In this document: piece by piece, positions 1 to 9,100 of the stretch
Numbering within the stretch: the stretch's first letter is position 1
How the letters are laid out: each line of letters begins with the position of its first letter
From: Nibricoccus aquaticus
GTDB lineage: Bacteria; Verrucomicrobiota; Verrucomicrobiia; Opitutales; Opitutaceae
Length of the DNA stretch: 64,000 nucleotides
NCBI RefSeq assembly: GCF_002310495.1
Contig: NZ_CP023344.1
Location: forward strand, 4,481,501 to 4,545,500
Direction of reading: 5' to 3'
Program-made: the position numbers and the translations under genes
The notes under the pieces: generated by a model
Seen by the model: only the letters and a program-made list of their open reading frames with translations
Databases searched by the model: none
What the model was told of the DNA's origin: nothing

Positions 1-1
1 A

Positions 2-619
2 CGCATCCTCGCCAGCCGCCTCGGCTACCGCATCACCACCCGCTTCGTGCGCATGTACTTCGGCCGCGTGTTTAATCACCCGCATGCCGTCTTCACGGAT
101 GAGATGCTTCGGCCCGAACTCCAGGACGCGGATACATTTGCCGACGGGATGGACAACATCGTCACCACCCATCAACGCGTCGCCGAAAGCTATTTCGCCG
201 ACCGCAGTATCGAACTCGCCTGCCCGCCACTTCGCGCACTGCTCCACATCATGGCTCACGGCGGATGCGACGGCGAAACCCTCGCCTCTCCCGGCGTGCG
301 CCAGCTCTTCACTCGCGACTCCCTGCTTGCCAGCGACTGGTACGCGCGACGTCTGGATGCCCGGCAGCAGGTCGATGTCCGCCTCTGGACAAGGCATGAA
401 CGCTACCTCCAGGACATCCTGGATCGCCCGCGTTACCTCACTCCCGTGGAACACAAATCCATCGATGACCGCCTCGCCCGCGCACGGGAAAAACTCACCC
501 TTGTGCAGTCGCCCGCGTACCGCACGTCCTTGCACGGCACGCTCGGTGCCCAGCCGCTCGACGGGCTGCTCTCCGGCAAAACCAGCGCATCTCCCGATCA
601 CACCGCACACAGCAATTAA
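2..619 (+). CDS. C-terminal part of a probable PPi-type phosphoenolpyruvate carboxykinase (5' end outside window)
   Basis: The frame is open from the window edge to a TAA at 617-619, so only about 205 C-terminal residues are visible. The text contains LRPELQDADTFADGMDNIV, then ACPPLRALLHIMAHGG and a SDWY motif. From memory these resemble the C-terminus of the large (over 1000 aa) diphosphate-dependent PEP carboxykinases, which interconvert PEP, CO2 and PPi with oxaloacetate and phosphate. The match is recalled and not computed, so the function is moderately uncertain. An enzyme at the PEP/oxaloacetate node fits the downstream CoA-transferase and NifJ as part of succinate/propionate-type fermentation. 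The GTG at 47 is internal and not the start. Confidence 0.55.
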   Translation, partial: RILASRLGYRITTRFVRMYFGRVFNHPHAVFTDEMLRPELQDADTFADGMDNIVTTHQRVAESYFADRSIELACPPLRALLHIMAHGGCDGETLASPGVRQLFTRDSLLASDWYARRLDARQQVDVRLWTRHERYLQDILDRPRYLTPVEHKSIDDRLARAREKLTLVQSPAYRTSLHGTLGAQPLDGLLSGKTSASPDHTAHSN

Positions 620-659
620 CCCCACGCCCGCCAGCCTCATCTCCAAATCAAACCCATCC

Positions 660-965
660 ATGAGCGCCAAAACATTCATCAACGTTCTCCGCTTCGAGCT
701 TTCGCCCGACACCCGCCGACAGATCCAGTCGTCCGTCGATCCTCTCTTCAAACACGCGCGCCCGGTTAGCCGCGTCGATGTCACCATCGAAGGGGAATAC
801 ACCGACAACACCCGCATCCTCTATAACATTACCGTGCGAGCCCAGTTGCCGGACGAAGTCCTCTTCGAATTGAAACAAGGCGACAAAATGCTCACCACCG
901 TCCAGGCTGCGGTCATTGCTATCGAAGAGCGGCTGCGTGAACACTCCCCGCTGTCATCGACCTGA
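660..965 (+). CDS. Small HPF/RaiA-like protein (possible ribosome-associated factor)
   Basis: This 101-aa protein starts at ATG 660 (MSAKTF). No good Shine-Dalgarno precedes it, which is common in this window. The predicted order is a helix, beta strands around VDVTIEGEY and YNITVRAQLPDE, and a C-terminal helix TTVQAAVIAIEERLRE. This pattern, ending in 'D-aa-AV-L-L', is that of hibernation-promoting-factor/RaiA domains, which bind the small ribosomal subunit in resting cells. Identity is too low to be sure by eye, so the name is an inference from the fold pattern. It lies 40 bp after the PEPCK-like gene and 47 bp before the CoA-transferase. A second HPF-like protein lies at 3598. Confidence 0.6.
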   Translation: MSAKTFINVLRFELSPDTRRQIQSSVDPLFKHARPVSRVDVTIEGEYTDNTRILYNITVRAQLPDEVLFELKQGDKMLTTVQAAVIAIEERLREHSPLSST

Positions 966-1012
966 AGCCGGAATTCTCTTCCGGCCGCTTCGCTCTTAAA
1001 CTCAGCCACCCC

Positions 1013-2539
1013 ATGCCCCTTCCCTGCCCCACGTCCGCTCCATCTGCGTCTGCGCAGTTCCCTGTTCTGACAGCGCCCGAAGCCGCCGCCCTCATCCAGC
1101 ACGGCGACACCCTTGGCTTCAGCGGTTTCACGCCCGCCGGCACCCCCAAGGCCGTCTCCCGCGCCCTCGCTCTCCGCGCCCAGGCCGAGCACGCCGCCGG
1201 CAACCCCTTCCAGGTCGGCGTCGTCACCGGCGCCTCCACCGGCCCCTCCGTCGACGGCGCCCTCGCCGCCGCCAACGCCATCTCCTTCCGCACCCCCTAC
1301 CAGTCCGACCCCAACCTCCGTCAGCGTATCAACTCAGGCGAGACGCACTTCTTCGACATGCACCTCAGCATGCTCCCGCAGAACGTCCGCTACGGCTTCC
1401 TCGGCAAATTCTCCTGGGCCATCATCGAAGCCTCCGACGTCACCGCCGACGGCCAGATCGTGCTCACCTCCGCCGTCGGCGCCGCTCCCACCTTCTGCCG
1501 CGTCGCCGACCGCATCATCATCGAACTCAACCGCCATCACCCCGCCGCCCTCCGCGGCTTCCACGACATCTACGAACCCGTCGATCCTCCGCACCGCAGC
1601 TTCATCCCCGTTTTCTCCCCCTCCGACCGCGCCGGCACTCCCTACATCCGCGTCGACCCCAAAAAAATCGCCGGCGTCGTCTTCACCGACCTCCCCGACG
1701 AAACCGCCGGCTTCGAAGACCCCACACCCGTCACCACTCAGATCGGCCAAAACGTCGCCAACTTCCTCGCCTCCGAACTCCGCCGCGGCGCGATCCCTCC
1801 CTCATTCCTGCCCCTTCAATCCGGCGTCGGCAACATCGCCAACGCCGTCCTCGGCTCCCTCGGCGCCCACCCCGACATCCCCAAATTCAGTATGTACACC
1901 GAGGTCATCCAGGACTCGGTCATCGAGCTCATGCGCAGCGGCAAAATCGAATTCGCCAGCGGCGTCTCCCTCACCGTCAGCCCCACTGTCCTCGCCTCCA
2001 TCTACAAAGACCTCCCCGCCTTCCGCTCGCGACTCCTTCTGCGTCCGCAAGAAATCTCCAATCACCCCGAAGTCGTCCGCCGCCTCGGCCTCATCTCCAT
2101 CAACACCGCCATAGAGGCCGACCTCTTCGGCAACATCAACAGCACCCACATCCTCGGCCGCAACCTCGTCAACGGCATCGGCGGCTCCGGCGACTTCACC
2201 CGCAACGCATTCCTCTCCATCTTCACCTGTCCGTCCACCGCCAAAGGTGGCAAGATCAGCACCATCGTCCCGCTCGTCTCCCACATGGACCACAGCGAAC
2301 ACTCCGTGCAGATCCTCGTCACCGAGCAAGGCGTCGCCGACCTTCGAGGCAAAGATCCCTGCGAACGCATGCACCTCATCATCGAGAAATGCGCGCATCC
2401 GGATTTTCGCGACGAGCTCCGCCGCTACGCGAAACTCTCCGAAGGCGGCCACACCCCGCAGACCCTCGCCAACGCCTTCGCCATGCACCAGCAACTCCTC
2501 CGCACCGGCTCCATGCGCGGCGTCACCTGGAACGAATAA
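1013..2539 (+). CDS. Acetyl-CoA hydrolase/succinate CoA-transferase family protein
   Basis: The 508-aa product matches the length and motifs of the AarC/Cat1 class of CoA-transferases. It has the YTEVIQD segment with the probable catalytic glutamate near residue 297, the glycine-rich GSGVGNIANAV-type loop near residue 270, and GIGGSGDFTRNA near residue 388. These cytoplasmic enzymes move CoA between succinate, acetate and sometimes propionate through a glutamyl-CoA intermediate. With the PEPCK-like gene upstream and PFOR nearby, a role in acid-producing fermentation or acetate recycling is likely. The exact acyl partners cannot be told from sequence. A hairpin terminator at 2569-2597 follows. 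Confidence 0.9.
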   Translation: MPLPCPTSAPSASAQFPVLTAPEAAALIQHGDTLGFSGFTPAGTPKAVSRALALRAQAEHAAGNPFQVGVVTGASTGPSVDGALAAANAISFRTPYQSDPNLRQRINSGETHFFDMHLSMLPQNVRYGFLGKFSWAIIEASDVTADGQIVLTSAVGAAPTFCRVADRIIIELNRHHPAALRGFHDIYEPVDPPHRSFIPVFSPSDRAGTPYIRVDPKKIAGVVFTDLPDETAGFEDPTPVTTQIGQNVANFLASELRRGAIPPSFLPLQSGVGNIANAVLGSLGAHPDIPKFSMYTEVIQDSVIELMRSGKIEFASGVSLTVSPTVLASIYKDLPAFRSRLLLRPQEISNHPEVVRRLGLISINTAIEADLFGNINSTHILGRNLVNGIGGSGDFTRNAFLSIFTCPSTAKGGKISTIVPLVSHMDHSEHSVQILVTEQGVADLRGKDPCERMHLIIEKCAHPDFRDELRRYAKLSEGGHTPQTLANAFAMHQQLLRTGSMRGVTWNE

Positions 2540-2568
2540 CACCGCCAGATAGTTCTCTTCCTGTCCCC

Positions 2569-2597
2569 AAGCCCCGGCTGCCACGCCGGGGCTTCTT
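2569..2597 (+). terminator. Rho-independent-type terminator after the CoA-transferase
   Basis: The arms AAGCCCCGGC (2569-2578) and GCCGGGGCTT (2585-2594) form a perfect 10-bp stem with a 6-nt loop, followed by a short T/C-rich tail. It lies between two convergent genes and could serve both strands. Confidence 0.75.
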
Positions 2598-2646
2598 CAT
2601 TCCTTCCTTACGCGGTGCACTTGCCCCCACGATTGAGCGTTCAGCG

Positions 2647-3186
2647 TTAAACGTTAAGCGTTCTCCCCGGCTCGCTCCGTCCCTCCATCGCCGCCTTAAA
2701 CGGACACATCGCCGGCAGCCCGCTGCCCGTATGCCCCGCCATCGCCTTCATCGGCTCTCGCACCCGGCAGATCTCGCAAAACCCCGTGATCTCCGCCCGC
2801 CCCATCTCCCGCAGCAACACCAGCAGCTGCGACTCCGACACCAATAAATCCGTCTCTGAAAAATCCGCGCACGGCGCGATCTCCTTCACCATCGAAACCA
2901 GCGCCGCCTCCCCCGCCAGATAGTATCCGATCATCGGATTCAACGCGCAACGCGAGGCCGCCTCCATCAGCCGCACCTTCGCCGGCGGCGCCTCCGGCGA
3001 CCACCCGTCCTCCACATGCTCCCGCACCGCCGTGAACAACCGGTCCAGCGTCGGACCGATCATGAACCGCAACGTCTCCGGATTGCCCAGCGCCGAGTAC
3101 ACCGGCGACTCCCTCAACGTGTGCAGCCAGCGCCGGACGGTCTCTTCCCTCCGGAGAACCAACTGGTGCAAAAACGCCGCTTTCAT
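2647..3186 (-). CDS. Uncharacterised CxxC protein, paralogue of the gene at 13422
   Basis: The start is set at ATG 3186 (MKAAFLHQL). The 179-aa protein has an N-terminal helical region (RREETVRRWLHTLRE, then SALGNPETL), a central CALNPMIGYYLAGEAAL and a C-terminal CEIC pair. The same order, with SALG-P, C-LNP-hh-Y, GEA-L and CxxC, is seen in the protein at 13422-13892, so the two are paralogues. The shared cysteines could bind metal or act as a redox pair. The N-terminal helical part faintly recalls RsbRD-type domains, but this is weak. It diverges from the promoter-like element at 3299. Function unknown. Confidence 0.75.
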   Translation of the reverse strand: MKAAFLHQLVLRREETVRRWLHTLRESPVYSALGNPETLRFMIGPTLDRLFTAVREHVEDGWSPEAPPAKVRLMEAASRCALNPMIGYYLAGEAALVSMVKEIAPCADFSETDLLVSESQLLVLLREMGRAEITGFCEICRVREPMKAMAGHTGSGLPAMCPFKAAMEGRSEPGRTLNV

Positions 3187-3298
3187 GCTGACAGTTCTAC
3201 CCGATAACGCAGCAGACCGCGTCGCGTCATTTGCCCTTTCGTGCGCATATCTTGGAGCGCCACGCCGCCCCGGAAAACAAGATCCGGTCTGCCTCCGG

Positions 3299-3340
3299 CA
3301 ACCCATGCGCAGCCGTGTCCTCACCCTTCGGGTACACTGT
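3299..3340 (+). promoter_or_regulatory. Promoter-like element, site 1 of 4
   Basis: CAACCC at 3299, GCGCAG at 3307-3312 and TACACT at 3333-3338 match the layout at 9884, 13997 and 22341. From the C of CAACCC to the first base of the downstream hexamer is 34 nt at every site. If TACACT is a -10 box, transcription would start near 3345, about 15 nt before the ATG at 3360. Confidence 0.55.
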
Positions 3341-3359
3341 CCCCGTTAACCTTCCTCCC

Positions 3360-3536
3360 ATGAAAACATGGCCCGACAAAGTTCAATTCGACGATCAGCT
3401 CCGTGAACTGAAAAACCGCCTCCAGGAAGGCCGGGGCGGCGAAGCTCACCGCGCACCGCAAAAAACGCGCGCCGAATACTCCGCCGACTTCCCCGTCCTC
3501 CCTGAGGAACGCCCCCGACAGTGGGGCACCTGGTAA
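3360..3536 (+). CDS. Small hydrophilic protein, unknown function (58 aa)
   Basis: The ORF starts at ATG 3360 and encodes a charged 58-residue peptide (MKTWPDKVQF...; C-terminal PRQWGTW) with a short helical segment LRELKNRLQEG. No signal peptide, membrane segment or known domain is visible. It is supported mainly by its position just after the promoter-like element at 3299-3340 and by running in the same direction as the HPF-like gene 61 bp downstream, with which it may be co-transcribed. It could be a small regulatory protein or a chance ORF. Confidence 0.5.
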   Translation: MKTWPDKVQFDDQLRELKNRLQEGRGGEAHRAPQKTRAEYSADFPVLPEERPRQWGTW

Positions 3537-3597
3537 CCCTCAGCCAGGCCGCCCGCACGGCCGTCACGCACCGATCACCTCAAAAATCTCATCCCCC

Positions 3598-3948
3598 ATG
3601 GACTCAAAAATTCTCCTCAACGGCACCCACCTCAGCGAAACCTCCAAAAACGAAATCGCCCGCACTCTCTCGAAACTCCTCCGCCACACCGGCATCATCC
3701 GCGTCCGTCTCGATCTCCACGAGACCGCCTTCCGCGCCGGCAAACGCTTCCACACCGTCAAAGGTGTCGTCGAACGCCCCGGCGCCGACCTCGTCGCCTC
3801 CATCGAGTCCGACAACCTCTTCAAAGGCGTCCACCGCCTCGCCGACATCCTCGAGCGCAGCCTCAGCGAGTTCACCCGCACCGAGGCCTGCAAACGTCGC
3901 CACCCGCACGCCGTCGAACTCGCCGCCGCCATCCCCAAAGTGGCCTGA
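3598..3948 (+). CDS. HPF/RaiA-like small protein
   Basis: This 116-aa protein (MDSKILLNGTHLSE) begins with a beta strand and a helix (SETSKNEIARTLSKLLRH), continues with strands around RVRLDLHE and VKGVVERPGADLVAS, then a helix LFKGVHRLADILERSL. That is the layout of the HPF/RaiA ribosome-hibernation fold, including the 'pGadlva...DNLfk-v...lLEr-L' pattern. The assignment is by pattern only. It probably shares a transcript with the 58-aa ORF under the promoter-like element at 3299, and ends at a strong terminator (3993-4035). Confidence 0.65.
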   Translation: MDSKILLNGTHLSETSKNEIARTLSKLLRHTGIIRVRLDLHETAFRAGKRFHTVKGVVERPGADLVASIESDNLFKGVHRLADILERSLSEFTRTEACKRRHPHAVELAAAIPKVA

Positions 3949-3992
3949 CCAACTTCTGCCGCCGTGAGTGGTTCCTCGACGGCAGCCATGAC

Positions 3993-4035
3993 AAAAGCGA
4001 AAGGCGCGTCCCTCTTGGACGCGCCTTTTTCGCTC
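3993..4035. terminator. Strong bidirectional hairpin terminator
   Basis: The stem pairs GGCGCGTCC (4003-4011) with GGACGCGCC (4017-4025) around a 5-nt loop. It is extended by A-rich and T-rich flanks (AGCGAAA/TTTTTCGCT), so either strand would end in a U-run. It separates the HPF-like gene from the leftward pdxH. Confidence 0.85.
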
Positions 4036-4053
4036 CCACTCTTCTCAACCCCC

Positions 4054-4081
4054 GTAGCCGCGAGCGCGCAGCGAGCGGTCC
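4054..4081 (+). repeat. REP-like hairpin, copy 1
   Basis: The copy starts with GTAG, then arms CCGC and GCGG with inner GAGC/GCGAG and loop GCGCA, then TCC. It is a G-C stem copy with the long loop. It lies just beyond the 3' end of pdxH. Other copies are at 12401, 19943, 46764 and 52978. Confidence 0.8.
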
Positions 4082-4088
4082 GCGCACC

Positions 4089-4676
4089 TCACGGATAAAC
4101 CCACTCGTGCCCCCAATCCCCGCTGTCACCGCTCCTCACATACAACGACCGCTCGTGATGCCGGAACGCGCCTTCCCTCCAAAACTCCATCCTCAGCGGC
4201 ACCACCCGGAAACCAGACCAGTGCGGCGGCCTCGGCACCGCGCCGCTCCCATAACGCGCACCAGCCCACGCCACCGCCGCCTCCAGCGCGTAACGATGCC
4301 CCATCGGCCGCGACTGCCTCGACGCCCACGCCCCGAGCTGGCTCAGCCTCGGCCGCGTCGCGAAATACGCATCCGCCTCCTTTTCCTCCACCGGCGTCAC
4401 CGCCCCTTCCAACCTCACCTGCCGTCCGAGCGGCGCCCAGTGAAAACACAGCGCCGCGCGCGGATTCCCCGCCAGGTCGCACGCTTTCGGACTCTCCAGG
4501 TTCGTGTAGAAAACGAATCCCCGCTCGTCGAACTGCTTCAACAACACCATCCGCACCGATGGTCGCCCGCCCGCATCCGCCGTCGCCAGCGCCATCGCCG
4601 ACGCATCCGCGATCCCCGCGCATTCCTTCGCTTCGGAAAACCAGTTCGCAAAAAGCTGGAGCGGCGGCGTCTGCAT
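4089..4676 (-). CDS. pdxH: Pyridoxamine 5'-phosphate oxidase
   Basis: PdxH uses FMN and O2 to oxidise pyridoxamine- or pyridoxine-phosphate to pyridoxal 5'-phosphate. The 195-aa protein, about the usual family length, shows RPSVRMVLLKQFDERGF, FYTNLESPKA, ALCFHWAPLGRQVRLEG and a C-terminal RMEFW segment, all typical of the FMN-binding split-barrel fold. The start is placed at ATG 4676 (MQTPPLQLF), because the upstream extension overlaps queD and is atypical. It lies 4 bp after queD on the same strand, so the two are very likely co-transcribed. Confidence 0.92.
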   Translation of the reverse strand: MQTPPLQLFANWFSEAKECAGIADASAMALATADAGGRPSVRMVLLKQFDERGFVFYTNLESPKACDLAGNPRAALCFHWAPLGRQVRLEGAVTPVEEKEADAYFATRPRLSQLGAWASRQSRPMGHRYALEAAVAWAGARYGSGAVPRPPHWSGFRVVPLRMEFWREGAFRHHERSLYVRSGDSGDWGHEWVYP

Positions 4677-4680
4677 GGCG

Positions 4681-5115
4681 TCAGCCTTCGTACTCCGCCC
4701 AGCTAGTAGCCGTCTCGTGCATCCGGATTCTTCGTACGCGCACACGCCGCGCCACCGCCTCGGGCGACGTCTCCAATTCCGCCTTCATCTTCTCGAAAAC
4801 CCGCCGCGCCATCAGCTCGCTCGTCGGATCCTGATTCTCGAACGCCACCACCCGCTCGTACGCCGCCCGGTACAGCGGATAATGCGCGTCCGCCGTGTTC
4901 AGGCACATCGCGTGGTCGAACGTCTCGATGAACCCGCCGATCAACGCGCTCACCTGCTTGAAGTCGCACACCATGTCGTTCGCATCGAGTTCGTCCGCCT
5001 CGACCACCACCTCGATCCGCCGGCTGTGCCCATGCGGAAACCGGCACTTCCCCGGATGCTTCGACAGGATGTGTCCGTTCTCCACCGAGAAAACTTTGCA
5101 GATCCGATAAGGCAT
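4681..5115 (-). CDS. queD: 6-carboxy-tetrahydropterin synthase (QueD/PTPS family)
   Basis: This 144-aa protein has the zinc site His15, His28 and His30 (FPHGHS), the catalytic Cys24, the DHAMCLN segment, PTSE, and the C-terminal HETATSWAEY glutamate motif of the 6-pyruvoyl-tetrahydropterin synthase family. QueD converts dihydroneopterin triphosphate to 6-carboxytetrahydropterin in queuosine/deazapurine synthesis. No other que genes are in view. It precedes pdxH by 4 bp in a probable two-gene unit that may extend back to the dihydroorotate-dehydrogenase-like gene. Confidence 0.92.
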   Translation of the reverse strand: MPYRICKVFSVENGHILSKHPGKCRFPHGHSRRIEVVVEADELDANDMVCDFKQVSALIGGFIETFDHAMCLNTADAHYPLYRAAYERVVAFENQDPTSELMARRVFEKMKAELETSPEAVARRVRVRRIRMHETATSWAEYEG

Positions 5116-5140
5116 GAAAACGTCGTTCTTCCTTCGCGCG

Positions 5141-6133
5141 TCACGCGCGCCACATCTGCAGCGTCCGCAGATAATTCGTCCGCTCGAACGCGTCCGGATT
5201 CGGGCAATGCTTCAGGCTCAGGCTTCCACGCATCTGCTCCACCGAGCGGTAATCCTGCTCCTCCATAAACTGCCGGAACTCCCGCAGCAACGTCGCGAGG
5301 TAGCCCGGCCCATGCTTGAGCAGACACGACACCACCTGCACCGCGTTCGCACCGGCCATGATCGCTTTCACGACATCGACCGGCCCGTGTACACCTCCGC
5401 TCACGATCAACGGAATCGGCACGCGCCCCGCCAGGATCGCCGTCCAGTGCAGCCGCATCTGCAACTCCGCCGGCGTGGACAACTCCAGCCGCGCGCGCAC
5501 CTCCAGATTTTCCACATCGAAATCCGGCTGATAAAACCGGTTGAACATAATCAACCCGTCCGCCCCCAGATCGTGCAACTGCGCCGCCAGCTGCGGCAGC
5601 GACGAATAAAACGGCGACAGCTTCACCGCCACCGGGATCTTCACCGCCGCCTTCACGCTGCGCACCACTTCGATCAACCGCCAGTCCACCTCCGCGCCCG
5701 TCACCGCCGGATCGGACGGCAGGAAATAAACGTTCAACTCCAGCGCCGCCGCGCCCGCCTGCTCGATCAGCTTCGCGTAATTCACCCACCCGCCCGGATG
5801 CGACCCGTTGAGCGATGCAATCACCGGCAGATTCACCGCCGCTTTGATGCGTCCGATCTGCTCCAGGTACTGCTCCGGCCCCAGCACGAACTCCTGCGGC
5901 TTCGGGAAAAACGACGCCGCCTCCGAAAAGCTCTCCTCCGCAGGTTCGCGGTACAACTCATGCGCCGTGGCTTCCTGCAAAATCTGCTCCTCGAAAAGCG
6001 AGTGCATCACGATCGCCGGCGCGCCCGCGTCTTCCAACCGGCGCACCTGGTCGAGATTGTCGCAGAAGGGCGACGCGCCCGGCACGATAGGATGCGCCAG
6101 TTTCAAACCGAGATAATCAACCTGCATGTTCAT
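5141..6133 (-). CDS. Dihydroorotate dehydrogenase-like flavoprotein
   Basis: The 330-residue TIM-barrel protein begins MNMQVDYLGLKLAHPIVPGASP and has KIPVAVKLSPF, LIVSGGVHGPVDVVKAIMAGA and AVQVVSCLL, the FMN/phosphate-binding features of class 1 dihydroorotate dehydrogenases. It lacks the usual pyr-gene context. Its ATG overlaps the stop of nifJ by 4 nt (ATGA), so it is translationally coupled to pyruvate:ferredoxin oxidoreductase. It may therefore be an accessory oxidoreductase and not the pyrimidine enzyme. I give no gene symbol for that reason. Confidence 0.85.
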   Translation of the reverse strand: MNMQVDYLGLKLAHPIVPGASPFCDNLDQVRRLEDAGAPAIVMHSLFEEQILQEATAHELYREPAEESFSEAASFFPKPQEFVLGPEQYLEQIGRIKAAVNLPVIASLNGSHPGGWVNYAKLIEQAGAAALELNVYFLPSDPAVTGAEVDWRLIEVVRSVKAAVKIPVAVKLSPFYSSLPQLAAQLHDLGADGLIMFNRFYQPDFDVENLEVRARLELSTPAELQMRLHWTAILAGRVPIPLIVSGGVHGPVDVVKAIMAGANAVQVVSCLLKHGPGYLATLLREFRQFMEEQDYRSVEQMRGSLSLKHCPNPDAFERTNYLRTLQMWRA

Positions 6134-9100
6134 GATGTCGCCTCCGTGGATGTTTTAGCCGTCGCTCCATTCGCAACCGTTGCCGGTGCCGCCGCGGCGG
6201 CGACTGCCGGAGCCGGTGCTTTGTTCGCAGCCGCCAGTTGTTGATAGAGCGCGAACCGCCGGCGCACATGCGCCTGCGCGTCCACCTCGGCCTGCTGCGC
6301 CCGCGCCGCGTCCGATTGCGCGAGCAACCGGTAACGCAGTTCGTTCTTCGTGAAACTCGTCAGCTCCGCGCGCGGCGTCGCTGAATCGAGCTGCATCGGA
6401 TTCTCGCCGCGCTCCGCCCGACGCGGATCGTAGCGGTACAGCGGCCAGTAACCGGTATCGACCGCCAGCTTCTGCTGATCCACGCCGAGCCGCAGATCGT
6501 AGCCGTGCGCCACACAGTGCGAGTACGCGATCACCAGCGCCGGCCCCGGATAAGCCTCCGCTTCTCGCAGCGCCGTCACCGCCTGTCCGTCACGCGCACC
6601 GAGCGCGATGCCCGCGACATAGACCGAGCCATAGCTCATCGCCATCAGCCCGAGATCCTTCTTTCCAACCGTCTTGCCGCTCGCGGCAAACTTCGCCGTC
6701 GCGCCCAACGGCGTCGACTTCGAGCATTGTCCGCCTGTGTTCGAGTAAACCTCCGTATCCAGGACCAGGATCTTCACCGGATGTCCGCTCGCCAGCACAT
6801 GGTCGAGACCGCCGAACCCGATGTCGTACGCCCAGCCGTCGCCACCGAGAATCCACAGGCTCTTGTTCACCAGGTGATCGGCGAGTTCATCCAACTCCTT
6901 CGCCAGCGGCGTGTTGATGCCCGTGAGCTTCTCGCGCAGCTGCGACACCCGCACGCGCTGGTCATAAATGCCCGACTCCGTCGTCTGATCAGCCGCGACG
7001 ATCGCGTTCACACGCTCCGGCCCGACGATCTCGGAAACCTTCGTCAGCGCCTCGCGCGCCCGCTCCGCATAACCGTCGAGCGCCAGTCGCAGACCGAGTC
7101 CGTACTCCGCATTATCCTCGAAGAGCGAATTGCTCCAGGCCGGTCCGCGCCCCTGGCCGTTCTTCGTGTAAGGCGTCGTCGGCAGATTCCCGCCGTAGAT
7201 CGACGAGCAGCCCGTCGCATTCGCCACCACGAGCCGGTCGCCGAAGAGCTGCGTCAACAGCTTCACATACGGCGTCTCGCCGCAGCCCGCGCACGCGCCC
7301 GAATACTCGAACAGCGGCTCCAGGAACTGCGTGTGCTTCGGGTCCGTCTTGAGCGTCGCCCGATCCGGATTCGGCAGCTTCAGGAAGAAGTCGTAGTTCG
7401 CCTTCTCCTTTTCCACGAGCGCCACCTGCGGCTCCATCATCAGCGCCTTCTTCTTCGGATTGGTTTTATCCTTCGCGGGACAAACCTGCGCGCACAGATT
7501 ACACCCCGTGCAATCCTCCGGCGCGACCTGGATCGTGTACTTCTGGTTCGGATAATCCTTCGACCGGAAATCCGTCGACAGGAAACTCGCCGGACATCCG
7601 TCCAGTGCCTCCGCTGGGTAAAACTTCGCGCGGATCGCCGCGTGCGGACAGTACTCCACGCACTTGTTACACTGGATGCACAGCGTCGCGTCCCACACAG
7701 GAATTTCCACCGCGAGATTCCGCTTCTCGAATCGCGCCGTGCCCGTCTCGAACGTGCCATCCACCGGAAACGCGCTCACCGGCAGCTCGTCGCCGAGTCC
7801 CGCGAGCATCACCGACGTTACGCGCTTGTAGAAGTCCGACGCCTCCGCCGGCAACGCCTTCGCTTCCGCCTCCGCGTCATCCGCCGCAGGGATTTCCACC
7901 TCGGCGAGATTCGCCAGCGATGCGTCCACGCCCGCGATGTTCTTCTTCACGACTTCCGGCCCCTGGCGGCCGTAAGACTTCTCGATCGCCTGCTTGATCT
8001 TCGCGATCGCGTCATCCACCGGCAGCAACTTCGCCAGAGCGAAGAAACACACCTGCATCACCGTGTTGATGCGCCCGCCCAATCCCGCGCTGCGCGCCAC
8101 CGTCGCCGCGTCGATTGCGTACACCCGCAGCTTCTTCGCCCGGATCTGCCCGCGCGTTTCCGCCGACAATTTCGCCCACAAGGCGGACGCACCGCCCGGG
8201 ACGTTGATCAACAGCGTCGCACCCGGCGCCGCCAACGATAGCACCGGCTGCGTCTGCAACAAATTGAACTGGTGGCACGCCACGAAACTCGCCTGCGATA
8301 CCAGATACGGCGCGCGAATCGGTTTCTCGCTGAATCGCAGGTGCGACACCGTCACCGCCCCCGCCTTCTTCGAGTCGTACACGAAATACCCCTGCGCCTG
8401 AAATCCTCCCGCCGACGCCAGAATCTTGATCGTGTTTTTATTCGCGCCGACCGTGCCGTCGGAACCGAGTCCGAAGAACACCGCGCGCTTCGTCTCCACC
8501 GGCTCCAGATCGAGCGCCCGGTCGTACGCTAGCGAGAGATGCGTCACATCGTCCTCGATACCGACCGTGAACGAGTGCAGCGGCCTGTCCTTCTTGAGCT
8601 CCGCAAACACCGCCGCCGCCATCGCCGGCGTGAATTCCTTCGACGCCAGTCCATAGCGCCCGCCCACCACGCGCGCCATCGTCACCGGCCCCGCGTCCGG
8701 ATGCCGCAACGCCGCCACCACATCGAGATACAGCGGCTCGCCGAGCGCGCCCGGTTCCTTCGTGCGATCGAGCACCGCGATCGAGCGTGTCGTCTTCGGC
8801 AACATGCCGATAAACGCCGACGCACTGAACGGACGGTACAGCCGCACCTTCAGCACACCCGTTTTTTCGCCGCGCGCATTCAGCCACTTCGCCGTCTCCG
8901 CGACCGTCTCGCCGCCCGAGCCCATCACGATCACCACCCGATCCGCCTCCGGATGCCCTTCGTAGTCGAAGAGCTTGTAAGCTCGGCCCGTGAGCTGCGC
9001 GAAACGGTTCATCGTTTCCTCCACGATTCCGGGCGTGCGGTCATAAAAACCGTTCGCTGCCTCGCGCGCCTGGAAAAATACATCGGGGTTCTGCGCCGTG

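Noticed and set aside
4047-4081. CAACCC followed by CCGTAG, resembling the promoter-like element
   Set aside because: It is the upstream edge of REP copy 1; the GCnnAG and 34-nt hexamer parts are missing.
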